Positions 28,121-37,125 of a DNA stretch of 64,000 nt are shown piece by piece. The stretch comes from Stutzerimonas stutzeri (lineage in GTDB: Bacteria; Pseudomonadota; Gammaproteobacteria; Pseudomonadales; Pseudomonadaceae), in NCBI RefSeq assembly GCF_024448895.1, contig NZ_JAMOIC010000021.1:19095-83094 (forward strand). Reading direction: 5' to 3'. Below the pieces are notes generated by a model. It had not been told where the DNA came from and searched no databases. It saw only the letters and a program-made list of their open reading frames with translations. Position 1 is the first letter of the stretch, and the number at the start of each line of letters is the position of its first letter. The translations under genes were made by a program, and so were the position numbers.

Positions 28121-28453
28121 TACTTCTCCCCCGACCGTGACGGCGGCCCCGTAAGCCGGCCGTCACGGTGCTGATCCCCTCGTTTCATCTGATCGCACGA
28201 CCGCATTCCACCGCCGTCTGCGCTGACACTCATCGCCTCGCATCGCATCGCCCCGACATGTCCTCGTAACAGGTCCTTACGACGCCGGGCCAGCGTAACG
28301 CCGAGCCTGTGCTATACCCAATAGAGGCACCGCATGGGGAGCGCTTGTACCGGCGCGCTAGGCTCATGCCGGGCCGTGACGAAAAGGGGGATCGACCTGC
28401 TGCGTGGCATCGCATCGGTGCCATCCGCAGCCAAAGCGCAGAGAGGTAGCACC
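28121..28453 (+). other. 333-bp intergenic region with hairpin and possible RpoS-type promoter
   Basis: A 10-bp perfect hairpin ACCGTGACGG / CCGTCACGGT (28134-28143 with 28160-28169) follows the HPF stop; no T run. Further on, TGTGCTATACCC (around 28309-28320) contains CTATACC, close to the sigma-S -10 (CTATACT), about 135 bp upstream of the next start. An in-frame ATG at 28334 could extend the next gene, but the ribosome-binding site favours 28454. Confidence 0.45.
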
Positions 28454-28714
28454 ATGACCATGATGCAATGTGAATACCGCGATCACGTCATTACCGCCGA
28501 GGTAATGGAACACCCTGGTACACCGACGCCGTGGGCGGGTGGGTGCCGAATCAGCAATCATCAGGGCCAGACCACCCGGCGCATGGCGCTTCCCGTGGGC
28601 CATGCCTTCATGGCAGAGCTGGAACAGGCGCAACGGGCGTCCATCGCTCACGGTAAATGGCTGGTTGATCAGTGCCTGGACAACGGCCGACAGCTATTCG
28701 ACAAAGCTGCTTGA
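28454..28714 (+). CDS. small conserved hypothetical protein, 86 residues
   Basis: Starts at ATG 28454 after a good AGAGG site and encodes 86 residues: MTMMQCEYRDHVITAE, then a Trp/Gly/His-containing middle (PWAGGCRISNHQG) and a helical C-terminus (AFMAELEQAQRASIAHGKW). No signal peptide or membrane segment. I do not recognise a named family. It has its own intrinsic terminator and a possible stationary-phase promoter upstream; the neighbours are also small cytoplasmic proteins (HPF, DUF2789), so a stress or stationary-phase role is conceivable but unproven. Confidence 0.65.
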   Translation: MTMMQCEYRDHVITAEVMEHPGTPTPWAGGCRISNHQGQTTRRMALPVGHAFMAELEQAQRASIAHGKWLVDQCLDNGRQLFDKAA

Positions 28715-28720
28715 GTTTCT

Positions 28721-28753
28721 GCGGGCCGCGCCTGTTGCGGGGCCCGCTTTTTT
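28721..28753 (+). terminator. intrinsic terminator
   Basis: GCGGGCC (28721-28727) pairs with GGCCCGC (28741-28747), followed by six Ts (28748-28753), right after the stop of the 86-residue protein. Confidence 0.85.
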
Positions 28754-28875
28754 AGCCCCATCTCGCCGGAACGGTACGTCCCCTCTGTTGAACTGTTCCC
28801 CTCGCCTAAGCCTCTATTGGAGGCATCGTCCGTTTCTGACGGACACCACACCGATCCAGGCTGAGGAGCTGTTTG

Positions 28876-29121
28876 ATGGAACTTCCAAATAAAGACATGA
28901 CCACACTGTTCGAGCAGCTGGGCCTGCCTTCAGACCCGGCCAGCATCGACAATTTCATCGCCGACCACGCGCCACTTCCCAATCATGTGAAGCTCACCGA
29001 AGCGCCGTTCTGGAGCGACTCGCAGCGGGCGTTTCTCAAGGATGAATTGATGGAAGACGCCGAATGGGCGCCTATCGTGGACGAGTTGAACGTCCGCATC
29101 CATGAGCAGACGACGCCCTGA
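28876..29121 (+). CDS. DUF2789 family protein
   Basis: An 81-residue acidic protein matching DUF2789: MTTLFEQLGLPSDPASIDNF, FIADHAPLP, the aromatic APFWSDSQRAFLKDEL and WAPIVDELNVRIHE. This family is common and uncharacterised in gammaproteobacteria. ATG 28876 follows AGGAG; the overlapping TTG codon just before it is not used. A perfect 8-bp hairpin (29145-29167) lies 24 bp after the stop. Confidence 0.85.
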   Translation: MELPNKDMTTLFEQLGLPSDPASIDNFIADHAPLPNHVKLTEAPFWSDSQRAFLKDELMEDAEWAPIVDELNVRIHEQTTP

Positions 29122-29144
29122 CTTCTGCGCCTTGGCGCTTGAAC

Positions 29145-29167
29145 GAGACGGCTGAGAAGGCCGTCTC
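29145..29167 (+). repeat. hairpin after DUF2789 gene
   Basis: GAGACGGC / GCCGTCTC, perfect 8-bp stem with a 7-nt loop; no T run. Possible transcript-end structure. Confidence 0.4.
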
Positions 29168-29308
29168 CGCTGACATCTGGCTCCGCGCACGCCAACAAGC
29201 GCTGCTGCGTTATGTGCATTCCATCGTCGTGCTCGGTATGCCGGCAACCGTTGATTCACTAGAATCCCCGCTTCCGCGCAGTTCGCGCAGCCGCTTCATA
29301 GGATGACC

Positions 29309-30121
29309 ATGAGTTCCGAGCACTCCCTCGATATCGACGCTCGCCTGGCATGCGCCAAAGCTCTTGCCCTCGAGGCAGCTGAGCTTGGGATGGACTTCTA
29401 CCGCAAGCGCGAGGCGTTGACCGTCGAACACAAAGGCAATGACCTGCAGGATGTGGTGAGCATCGCTGACAAGCAGATCGAAGCCTTTATCCGCGAGAAA
29501 CTGAGCCAGCGTTTCCCTGAAGATGGCTTTCTCGGTGAGGAAAGCGGCTCGGCTGACCTCACCGCGCGCTGCGTCTGGGTCATCGACCCGATTGACGGTA
29601 CGGCGTGCTTCGTCAACGGCTTGCACAACTGGTGCGTGTCGATCGGCCTGTTGATCGATGGCGAGCCGCATCTGGGCGCGATCGCCGACCCGAATCACAA
29701 CGAATTGTTTTATGGCTGCCTGGGCCGTGGCGCATTCGTCAACGACAAACCGTTGAAGGTCAGCTCAGCCACTCACGTTGGCCAGGGCGTAACCGCAACC
29801 GGCACGTTTCACCCACGCGGCAAGGAGCACTTCATTCCGTTCATGGAAAAGCTGCTCGGCGAAGGCGGGATGTTTTTCCGCAACGGCTCTGGCGCGCTGA
29901 TGACCGCGTACGTCGCTGCCGGGCGCTTGCTCGGTTACTACGAGACCGAGCTGAAGAGCTGGGATTGCATGGCCGGGCTGGTGCTGGTGAAAGAGGCGGG
30001 TGGCCTGGTCAATGACTTCTTCCGCAATGACGGCTTGCTGCTCGGCAATCCGTATCTGGTCGCCTGCCCCGGCGTGTATCCGCAGCTAGCTGAAATGATT
30101 GGTCCGTCGCTGGACGGCTGA
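29309..30121 (+). CDS. inositol monophosphatase family phosphatase
   Basis: Magnesium-dependent, lithium-sensitive phosphatase fold, 270 residues. It has the metal ligands in GEESG, the signature WVIDPIDGTACF and the distal aspartate motif SWDCMAG. Family members include inositol monophosphatase (SuhB), histidinol-phosphatase and CysQ/nucleotidase enzymes. This protein lacks the usual SuhB segments I know, and SuhB is normally elsewhere in pseudomonads, so I leave the substrate open; histidinol-phosphatase-like activity is one option. ATG 29309 is better spaced from AGGA than 29303. A TAGAAT at 29260-29265 could be its -10. Confidence 0.88.
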   Translation: MSSEHSLDIDARLACAKALALEAAELGMDFYRKREALTVEHKGNDLQDVVSIADKQIEAFIREKLSQRFPEDGFLGEESGSADLTARCVWVIDPIDGTACFVNGLHNWCVSIGLLIDGEPHLGAIADPNHNELFYGCLGRGAFVNDKPLKVSSATHVGQGVTATGTFHPRGKEHFIPFMEKLLGEGGMFFRNGSGALMTAYVAAGRLLGYYETELKSWDCMAGLVLVKEAGGLVNDFFRNDGLLLGNPYLVACPGVYPQLAEMIGPSLDG

Positions 30122-30466
30122 TCTATAGAAAGACCCTCACTGCTCGGATCGCGAGCAAGCTCGCTCCTACAGCGGCCAGGGTGAGTCATGCTTTTTTAGA
30201 AGCCAGCGGGTAGGCGTGGTGGTCCGACTTTCGTGGGACGCAATCCGTCAAAACGGATTGCGAGCAAGCTCGCTCCTACAGTGGCCACTACTTAAAAACC
30301 AGCTCGGTGGCGAAGCGTTTTGAGTCTCGTAGGGTCGCTCAGCTGATGAATACGGTTCGCGTGCAAGCTCGCTCCTACACCCACGCAAGGTGAGTCAGGC
30401 TTTGTAGGAGCCAGCTTGCTGGCGATCAGCGTCCTGCTTAGCTGGGCTCGCAAGCCCAGCCTCCGA
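30122..30466. repeat. cluster of three REP doublets (BIME-like)
   Basis: No gene. Forward REP copies GCGAGCAAGCTCGCTCCTAC occur at 30151-30170 and 30260-30279, with a decayed one at about 30355-30380. Inverted partners are a good copy at 30403-30427 (TGTAGGAGCCAGCTTGCTGG) and decayed copies around 30195-30215 and 30295-30315. So three head-to-tail doublets lie between converging genes. A separate perfect hairpin GCTGGGCT / AGCCCAGC at 30441-30460 lies just past the stop of the DUF3597 gene and may end its transcript. Confidence 0.85.
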
Positions 30467-30934
30467 TCAGGTCCGCAGTTCAGGCGGTACGGTGCCGCCA
30501 TGCTCGGCGAGCTTGTGCATCACGGTGCGGTGCAGCCAGGTATTCATCTGTGCCGAATCGGCCATCATTTCCTGGGGGCAGCCGAGTTCAGTTGCCAGTT
30601 CCTTGCGCGATTCCAGGCTGCTATCCAGACCCAGAAGCTTGAGCAGGTCGACGATGGAGGTGCGCCAGTTCAACTTCTCGGCGTGAGTGGCGGCCATGCC
30701 ATCGAGCTTGGCAGGCACATCAACCGCGGAGCCGGCAGTCAGGCCGTTTTCATTGCTTGGTGCAGCACCTGGCGGCGTAGTGGTGGCGTTGTGTGCAGCG
30801 GTCGGGCGTTCCGAATCTATAACGGTGCCCGTCGCGTGCTGGTTCGGTGTGTTGCTGGGGTCGACAGGCTTGTGTGCTTCGTTGCTGACGCCGCCCATGC
30901 CGAGCTTTTCTTTGATGGTGTCGAACAGGCCCAT
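30467..30934 (-). CDS. DUF3597 family protein
   Basis: A 155-residue cytoplasmic protein. The short N-terminal helix MGLFDTIKEKLGMG is followed by a Pro/Thr/Ala-rich linker (about 20-85). The C-terminal DUF3597 domain (about 88-155) has LDGMAATHAEKLNWRTSIVD, LLKLLGLDSSLESRKELA and MNTWLHRTVMHKLAEHGG. That domain is found in many proteobacteria, sometimes in LysM/stress proteins; its function is unknown. ATG 30934 after GAGGAAAA is used; the ORF open to 31102 is non-conserved. It lies 94 bp downstream of the RND efflux operon on the same strand and may be separate. Confidence 0.88.
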   Translation of the reverse strand: MGLFDTIKEKLGMGGVSNEAHKPVDPSNTPNQHATGTVIDSERPTAAHNATTTPPGAAPSNENGLTAGSAVDVPAKLDGMAATHAEKLNWRTSIVDLLKLLGLDSSLESRKELATELGCPQEMMADSAQMNTWLHRTVMHKLAEHGGTVPPELRT

Positions 30935-31028
30935 TGCATTTTCCTCAAGTGATTGCGTGTGTAAATGGGACCACTCCAAGCGGCCAGTGATCGCCGCCGC
31001 AGGTCGGGAGAGGCCCGATGTTCCTGGC

Positions 31029-32531
31029 TTAGCGACCAGAGGTCGGGACCGATCCGCCGTCATCAGGTTGCAGCTCGGTTGCCTGCACCGCAGTTCCGCC
31101 ACCCAGCGCGATATAGAGGCTCACAAGATTTTGCACCTGGGCCCGCTGGACCTCGATAAAGGCTTGCTCGGCATCGAACAGGTTGCGCTCGGCATCGAGC
31201 ACCTGAAGGTAATTCACGACGCCCTCGGCGTAGCGGTCACGTGCCAGCTCCGCAATGCGCTGCAGCGTGGCGACGTTCTCCTGCTGTGCGTCGACCTGTT
31301 CTGCCAGATAACGGCGCCCGGCGAGTGCGTCGGCGACCTCGCGAAAAGCCGTCTCGATGGCGCTTTCGTACTCGGCCACCGCCACGTTCTCGCGTGCCTG
31401 TGCGACTGTCAGGTTGCCGCGGTTACGGCCGAAATCGAACAACGGCAGCGAAATGCTGGGGCCGATGCTCCATGTGCGATTGTCGCGGCTGACCAGCCCG
31501 CTTAGCTCGTCGGAGATATAGCCGAAGCTGCCGGTCAGCGAGATTTGTGGGAAGAACGCTGCCCGCGCGACACCGATATTGGCGCGCGCCGCACGCAGGT
31601 CCTGTTCGGCGCCGAGGATGTCCGGCCGTACCAGCAGCAGTTCGGATGGGAGCCCCGCATCCAGTCGTAACGGCTCGATCTGCCGGTCCAGCGGCAACGA
31701 TTCCGGCAGCGGCTGCTGCAGTGGACCGCCCGCCAGTTGCGTAAGGTAGTTGACCTGCTCGGCGCGCGTCAGGCGCAAGCTGGCCAGCTCGGTCTTGGCT
31801 TGCGTCAGCAGGGCTTGTGCCTGGTTGTAGTCAAGCGCCGAAGTGATGCCGGCATCGAAGCGCGTCTGGGCGATGCGCAGGCCATCGCGGCGACTCTGCA
31901 GCGTCGCTTCGGCACGATCAATCCGCGCCTCGGCGCTGCGGATGGCCAGATAGGTCGACGACACGTCGGCGATCAACGACAGTCGAAAAGCGCGTTGCGC
32001 CTCGATCGTCGACAGGTATTGCGCGCGCGCCGCTTCGGTGAGGTTACGCACGCGTCCCCAGAAATCCAGCTCGAACGCCGAGATCCCGAGCCCGACCGAA
32101 AAGCGCTCGCTGATCTGGCCACCCGCACCACCGGACGCGCCAGTCGTGCCAGCGCCTGCCCCTGCAGAGCCGGCACCGGTTGCGCCCGCACCGCTGGCCG
32201 GGAAACGGCCGCGACTGGCGTCGGCATTGGCGGCCAAAGTGGGATAGCGGTCCGCACCCTGTACCCCGAACTGGCCTCTTGCTTCTTCGATTCGTGCCAC
32301 GGCGATCTGTAGATCGCGATTTCGTAGCAGGGCGGTTTCGATATAGCGCTGCAGCCGCGGGTCCTTAAGAAACGCGCGCCAGTCGATTTCACTGGCCGCC
32401 GCTTCGCCCTGACTCGGCTGATACTCGGCCGGATACTGCGCGGCGCTGGGTGAGGGCGGCTGTTCATGGGGCGGGGCGAGCTGGCAGCCGCTTAGCGCGG
32501 CGATCAGCAGCAGGGGTGCGAATTTAGGCAT
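31029..32531 (-). CDS. RND efflux outer-membrane channel (OprM/NodT family lipoprotein)
   Basis: Outer-membrane factor that forms the exit duct of a tripartite pump. The 500-residue lipoprotein has a lipobox LSGC (Cys16) and two OEP repeats: IETALLRNRDLQIAVARIEEARGQ... then ELDFWGRVRNLTEAARAQYL, and later RPDILGAEQDLRAARANIGVARAAFFPQISL. Residues 111-138 (DNA 32118-32201) are an unusual run of Gly, Ala, Ser and Thr in what should be the first surface loop. It overlaps the permease gene by 8 bp and is the last gene of the adaptor-permease-channel operon. Confidence 0.95.
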   Translation of the reverse strand: MPKFAPLLLIAALSGCQLAPPHEQPPSPSAAQYPAEYQPSQGEAAASEIDWRAFLKDPRLQRYIETALLRNRDLQIAVARIEEARGQFGVQGADRYPTLAANADASRGRFPASGAGATGAGSAGAGAGTTGASGGAGGQISERFSVGLGISAFELDFWGRVRNLTEAARAQYLSTIEAQRAFRLSLIADVSSTYLAIRSAEARIDRAEATLQSRRDGLRIAQTRFDAGITSALDYNQAQALLTQAKTELASLRLTRAEQVNYLTQLAGGPLQQPLPESLPLDRQIEPLRLDAGLPSELLLVRPDILGAEQDLRAARANIGVARAAFFPQISLTGSFGYISDELSGLVSRDNRTWSIGPSISLPLFDFGRNRGNLTVAQARENVAVAEYESAIETAFREVADALAGRRYLAEQVDAQQENVATLQRIAELARDRYAEGVVNYLQVLDAERNLFDAEQAFIEVQRAQVQNLVSLYIALGGGTAVQATELQPDDGGSVPTSGR

Positions 32532-35500
32532 TGTTCGATGCCCCCTGATCGTCCGCCGGGTGCGCCTTGTCTTCGGCGGTCGGTGGTCGGCGCTTGGTTA
32601 GCCAGCGGCGTACCGAAAGGTAGAACAGCGGGATATAGAACAGCCCGAGCAGCGTGGCGACGATCATGCCGCCCATGACGCCGGTGCCTACCGCGATCCG
32701 GCCAGCTGCGCCCGCCCCGGTGGATAGAACCAGCGGCAGCATGCCTAGGATGAATGTCAGCGAGGTCATCAGGATCGGGCGGAAACGCAGACGCACCGCA
32801 TTCATCACCGCGTCGGTGAGGCTCTTGCCTTTGCCTTCTTCTTCGATGGCGAACTCGACGATTAGAATGGCGTTCTTGGCCGAAAGACCAATGATGGTCA
32901 CTAGACCAACGTTGAAGTACACGTCCGCCGGAAGGTCGCGGATCATCGCGAACAGCACAGCACCCAGCGCGCCGAAGGGCACTACGAGCAGCACCGCGAT
33001 AGGCACCGTCCAGCTCTCATACAGCGCCGCCAGCACCATCAGCACCACCAGCAGAGAAAGGCCCAGCAGCATCCCGACTTGTCCCGATGCCTGTTGCTCT
33101 TCCAGCGAGGCGCCGGTCCACTCGTAGCTGAATCCACCTGGCAGTTCGGCCGCCAGTCGCTCCATCTCGGTCATCGCTTCGCCGGTAGTCCAGCCCGGCG
33201 CGGCGCTGCCGGAGATCGTCAAGGCCGGGTAGCTGTTGTAGCGCTGCGATTGCGTTGGCCCCTTTGTCCACGCCACCGAAGTGAAGGCGCCGAAGGGCAC
33301 GCTTTCGCCCTGGTCATTGATCACCTTCAAGTCGAGTACGTCCTGCGGCGTCATGCGATAGGGTGCATCGGCCTGCAGCAACACCTGCAGCACCCGTCCG
33401 TCGCGGTTGAAGTCGTTGGCGTAGGCGCTGCCGAAGGCTATCGCCAGTGTCGCGTTGACCTCGTTGATGGAAAGCCCGAGTGCCCGCGCCTTGATGCGGT
33501 CGATATCGACCCGCAGGCGCGGAGCATCATCGGCCCCTTCGGGGCGTACGCTCTCCAGCACGGCGCTTTCGCCGGCCTTGCCCAGCAGCTGGTTGCGCGC
33601 GTCGAGCAGTGCGGCATAGCCCATTCCGCCACGGTCCTCGAGCTTGAAGGTAAAGCCGCCCGCCACACCCAGTCCCGGAATCGACGGCGGATTCAAGGCA
33701 AATACGCGTGCTTCCTTGATCTGCGAGAAGCGACCCATGGCTTCGCCTACCAGCGCCTGAGCCGAACTGCCGTCCTCGGTACGCTGGTCCCAGGGGATCA
33801 AGCGCACGAAAGACATGGCATGGGCCTGTCCCTGGCCGAAGAAGCTGAAGCCGTAGACGGTGATGGCGTCCTCGACAAGCGGGTGATCCGCGTAGAACGC
33901 TTTGACCTGCTCGATGGCTTCCTCGGTGCGTTCGACCGTCGCGCCGGGTGGCGCCTGGATCACGGTCATGAGTGAGCCCTGATCCTCATCCGGCAGGAAA
34001 GCGCTGGGCATGCGCATGTAGAGGAATGCGGTGAGCAGCAGGAGCCCAACAAAGGCCAGCAAGAACCAGAGCGGACGCGCGAGCATGCCGCCCACGGCTT
34101 GGTGATAGTGATTGGTAGTGCGGTCCATCCAGCGGTTGAACGGGCCGAAGACACGCTGACCGAGGCCGGGCTTTTCCTCCTCGGGGCGCGGTTTGAGCAG
34201 GGATGCGCAGAGTGCCGGCGTCAGCACCAAAGCCAACAGCGTTGACGTGCCCACGGCAATCGACAGGGTGATCGCGAACTGCCGATAGATGCCGCCCGTA
34301 GAGCCCGGGAAAAACGCCAGCGGCACGAATACCGCAATCAACGCCAAGGTCGTGCCGATGATGGGTGCGGTGACCTGCCCCATTGCCTTGACCGTGGCTT
34401 CATACGGCGGGAGGCGCTCCTCATCCATGATTCGCTTGACGTTTTCCACCACCACGATGGCGTCATCCACCAGGGTGCCGATAGCCAGCACCATGCCGAA
34501 CAGGCTCAGCAGGTTGATCGAGAACCCGGCAATCCACAGCCCGAGGCAGGTGCCCGCCAGGGTGATAGGAATCACGATGGTGGGGATCACCGTGGTGCGC
34601 CAGCTCTGCAGGAACAGCAGCATCACCAGCACCACCAGTCCCATCGCCTGGAGTAGAGTAACCACCACCTGCTGGATCGATGACGAAATGAATGGCGTCG
34701 AGTCGAACGGGACCGTCCAGGCGACATCTTCGGGAAAGCCTTCGGCCAGGTCGCGCATCCGTTGCTTGACCGCGTCTGCCGTGTCCAGGGCATTGGCGCC
34801 AGGAGATAGCTGCACGGCCAGACCGGCAGCAGGTTGGCCGTTGAGTTCGCTGCGTGAGGTGTAGTTCTGTGCGCCCAACTCGACCCGGGCGACATCGCTC
34901 AGGCGGATTGCCGAGCCATCGGGCGTGGCGCGCAGGATGATCGCCCCGAACTCCTCAGGCGTGCTGAACCGGCCGCGTGTTTCCAGCGGTGCGTTGATCT
35001 CGATGCCGTCGGCCAGGGGTAGATCGCCCAGCGCCCCGCCCGCGGACTGGCTGTTCTGTTCTTGCACTGCAGACAGCACATCCGCAGCTGACAGACCAAA
35101 GCTCGCCAGGCGATCCGGATTGAGCCAGATCCGCATGGCATAGGCGGTGTAGAACTCACGGATATCGCCCACGCCCTCCACGCGCCGCAATTCATCGAGT
35201 ACGCGCGTGGTGGCGAAATGACCGAGCTCCAGGGTGCTCATGGTGCCGTTCTCGGAGAACATCGAGATGATCAGCAGGAAGTCCCGTGACGCCTGGAAAA
35301 CCTGAATGCCCTGACGGCGGACTTCTTCCGGCAATCGCTGCTCAACGCGACTCAGGCGGTTCTGCACTTCCATCTGAGCGATGTCGATATCAGTGCCCGA
35401 CTCGAACGTCAGCTCGATCGAGGCGCTGCCGTTGGAGCGGCTCGAGGAGTCCATGTAGAGAAAACCTTCAACGCCGTTGAGCTCTTGCTCGATCACCTGG

Positions 35501-35688
35501 GTGACGTTGGTTTCCAGCACAGAGGCATCGGCACCAGGGTAGGTGACGCTGATGCGCAACGTCGGCGGCGCGATGCTTGGGTATTGCTCGATGGGCAGCG
35601 AGCGCACCGAAAGCATGCCGCCGAGCAGAATCCCCAGCGCGATGACCCAGGCGAAGACCGGGCGCCGGATAAAAAACGCAGGCGTCAT
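32524..35688 (-). CDS. RND multidrug efflux permease (HAE1 family)
   Basis: Proton-driven inner-membrane pump subunit, 1054 residues, normal for AcrB/MexB-type proteins. It starts MTPAFFIRRPVFAWVIALG (TM1) and has two large periplasmic loops. The TM4 proton-relay aspartates lie in GTLVDDAIVVVENVKRIM (about 405), and there is a second set of helices from about 875 with NVGLVTIIGLSAKNAILIVEFA. The porter-domain SLPIEQYPSIAPP is typical. It overlaps the adaptor gene by 4 bp and the channel gene by 8 bp. No TetR/MarR-type repressor is adjacent, so regulation is not visible. Substrates cannot be assigned from sequence by eye. Confidence 0.97.
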   Translation of the reverse strand: MTPAFFIRRPVFAWVIALGILLGGMLSVRSLPIEQYPSIAPPTLRISVTYPGADASVLETNVTQVIEQELNGVEGFLYMDSSSRSNGSASIELTFESGTDIDIAQMEVQNRLSRVEQRLPEEVRRQGIQVFQASRDFLLIISMFSENGTMSTLELGHFATTRVLDELRRVEGVGDIREFYTAYAMRIWLNPDRLASFGLSAADVLSAVQEQNSQSAGGALGDLPLADGIEINAPLETRGRFSTPEEFGAIILRATPDGSAIRLSDVARVELGAQNYTSRSELNGQPAAGLAVQLSPGANALDTADAVKQRMRDLAEGFPEDVAWTVPFDSTPFISSSIQQVVVTLLQAMGLVVLVMLLFLQSWRTTVIPTIVIPITLAGTCLGLWIAGFSINLLSLFGMVLAIGTLVDDAIVVVENVKRIMDEERLPPYEATVKAMGQVTAPIIGTTLALIAVFVPLAFFPGSTGGIYRQFAITLSIAVGTSTLLALVLTPALCASLLKPRPEEEKPGLGQRVFGPFNRWMDRTTNHYHQAVGGMLARPLWFLLAFVGLLLLTAFLYMRMPSAFLPDEDQGSLMTVIQAPPGATVERTEEAIEQVKAFYADHPLVEDAITVYGFSFFGQGQAHAMSFVRLIPWDQRTEDGSSAQALVGEAMGRFSQIKEARVFALNPPSIPGLGVAGGFTFKLEDRGGMGYAALLDARNQLLGKAGESAVLESVRPEGADDAPRLRVDIDRIKARALGLSINEVNATLAIAFGSAYANDFNRDGRVLQVLLQADAPYRMTPQDVLDLKVINDQGESVPFGAFTSVAWTKGPTQSQRYNSYPALTISGSAAPGWTTGEAMTEMERLAAELPGGFSYEWTGASLEEQQASGQVGMLLGLSLLVVLMVLAALYESWTVPIAVLLVVPFGALGAVLFAMIRDLPADVYFNVGLVTIIGLSAKNAILIVEFAIEEEGKGKSLTDAVMNAVRLRFRPILMTSLTFILGMLPLVLSTGAGAAGRIAVGTGVMGGMIVATLLGLFYIPLFYLSVRRWLTKRRPPTAEDKAHPADDQGASNNA

Positions 35689-36860
35689 TGGCTCTGCTCG
35701 GAAGAGGGCGATGCTTGCGGCGGTGCTTCGGGTTCATAGGGAATGGTGCGTACCGCCGCACCACTGCGTACGCTGCCGCCGCCCTCGACGATCACTACGT
35801 CGCCCGCTTTCAGCCCTTCGCGGATGAGCCACTGGCTGCCTTGCAGCTCGCCGAGCTCCACTTCCAGCGAGGCGACCTTGTTCTCTTCGCCCACCAGCAG
35901 CACGCGAGCGCCTTGATCATTGACCATCACCGCGCGCTGCGGAATCAGCACACCGTTGGGTCGCGTGCCCGCATTGACCCTTGCGCGAACGAACTGTCCG
36001 GGCAGGAGCAGTCGGTCAGAATTCGGAAATTGGGCGCGTACGGCCACGGTGCCGGTGGTTTCATCGATGCTCATGGCGTAGAAGTCGATGTAGCCGGGAT
36101 GCTGGTATTCGCTGCCATTCTCCAGAATCAGCTTAACCTCGACCCGCCCGTCTTCTGACAGCTCCAGCTCCCCCGAAGCGAGCTGTGCGCGGATACGTAG
36201 CAGGTCCGAACTGGACTGAGCGAAATTGACGTAAACCGGATCGAACTGTTCGACCGTGGTCAGCAGAGTGCCTTCACTGCCATTGACCAGCGCGCCTTCG
36301 GTTACTTGGGCGCGACCGGCGCGGCCCTCGATCGGAGACTCCACGGTGGTGTATTCCAGATTAAGCTCAGCCGACTGCACGCTGGCTTCGGCTTGTGACA
36401 CATTAGCCCGAGCCGTGCGCAGCGTGGCGAGTGCGGTGTCGTATTCCTGTTGGCTGATTGCCTGTTTCGCCACAAGCCCCTTATAGCGCCTGACGTCCTG
36501 CGCGGCGTTCTGAGCAGTGGCCTGTGCGCCTTCCAGCGATGCCTTGGCGGCCTTGAGGTTAGCGCGCATTTCCCGTGGGTCGATCTGGAACAGCGGCGTG
36601 CCAACGTGGACGTCGCTGCCTTCCTCGTAAAGACGCTTCTGGATGATGCCGTTGACCCGGGCACGAATCTCGGCGATACGCACGGCCTGGACGCGGCCGG
36701 GGAGTTCGATGATGTTGGCGATCGGTCGTGGTTCGACCGTCATGACCTCCACCTCGGACGGTGGCGGAGCGGATTGTTCGGTTTTTTCTTCGTTGGAGCA
36801 GGCTACCAATAACAGCGCCGTGGCGCTCATCAGCACCGCGTTTTGCAGAAACTGCCTCAT
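35685..36860 (-). CDS. RND efflux periplasmic adaptor (membrane fusion protein)
   Basis: Links the permease to the outer-membrane channel. The 391-residue lipoprotein has lipobox LVAC (Cys21) and the MFP order: first beta-barrel/lipoyl strand (IIELPGRVQAVRIAEIRARVNGII), alpha-hairpin (LFQIDPREMRANLKAAKASLE...), lipoyl return (YTTVESPIEGRAGRAQVTEG) and barrel/membrane-proximal domains (QFVRARVNAGT). The C-terminal tail is Pro/Ser-rich. ATG 36860 follows AAGG. It is the first gene of the three-gene pump operon; 265 bp without a gene separate it from the upstream MscS gene. Confidence 0.96.
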   Translation of the reverse strand: MRQFLQNAVLMSATALLLVACSNEEKTEQSAPPPSEVEVMTVEPRPIANIIELPGRVQAVRIAEIRARVNGIIQKRLYEEGSDVHVGTPLFQIDPREMRANLKAAKASLEGAQATAQNAAQDVRRYKGLVAKQAISQQEYDTALATLRTARANVSQAEASVQSAELNLEYTTVESPIEGRAGRAQVTEGALVNGSEGTLLTTVEQFDPVYVNFAQSSSDLLRIRAQLASGELELSEDGRVEVKLILENGSEYQHPGYIDFYAMSIDETTGTVAVRAQFPNSDRLLLPGQFVRARVNAGTRPNGVLIPQRAVMVNDQGARVLLVGEENKVASLEVELGELQGSQWLIREGLKAGDVVIVEGGGSVRSGAAVRTIPYEPEAPPQASPSSEQSQ

Positions 36861-37125
36861 TCAGTAAGACCTTCTTGGCTCGTGCACCGTCTTCGCCGCG
36901 GTATAGCGCGCTGACCTACACTCGACCGCCAGTGGTAGGCACGGTTCCGGTGAAATCTCCGCTTCGGCCAGGCCGAGGCGGCCTTGATAACTCGTTGCGG
37001 AATGGGACATGGCCGTATCCGGCCCGTACAAAACCGGTCATGAAGCGCCCTGGCAAATTTTTGTGCACCGCCGATCCTGGCAGCTGCGCTTTAGTAAGCA
37101 TTTATGTCGGATCGCGATGTGTAGC

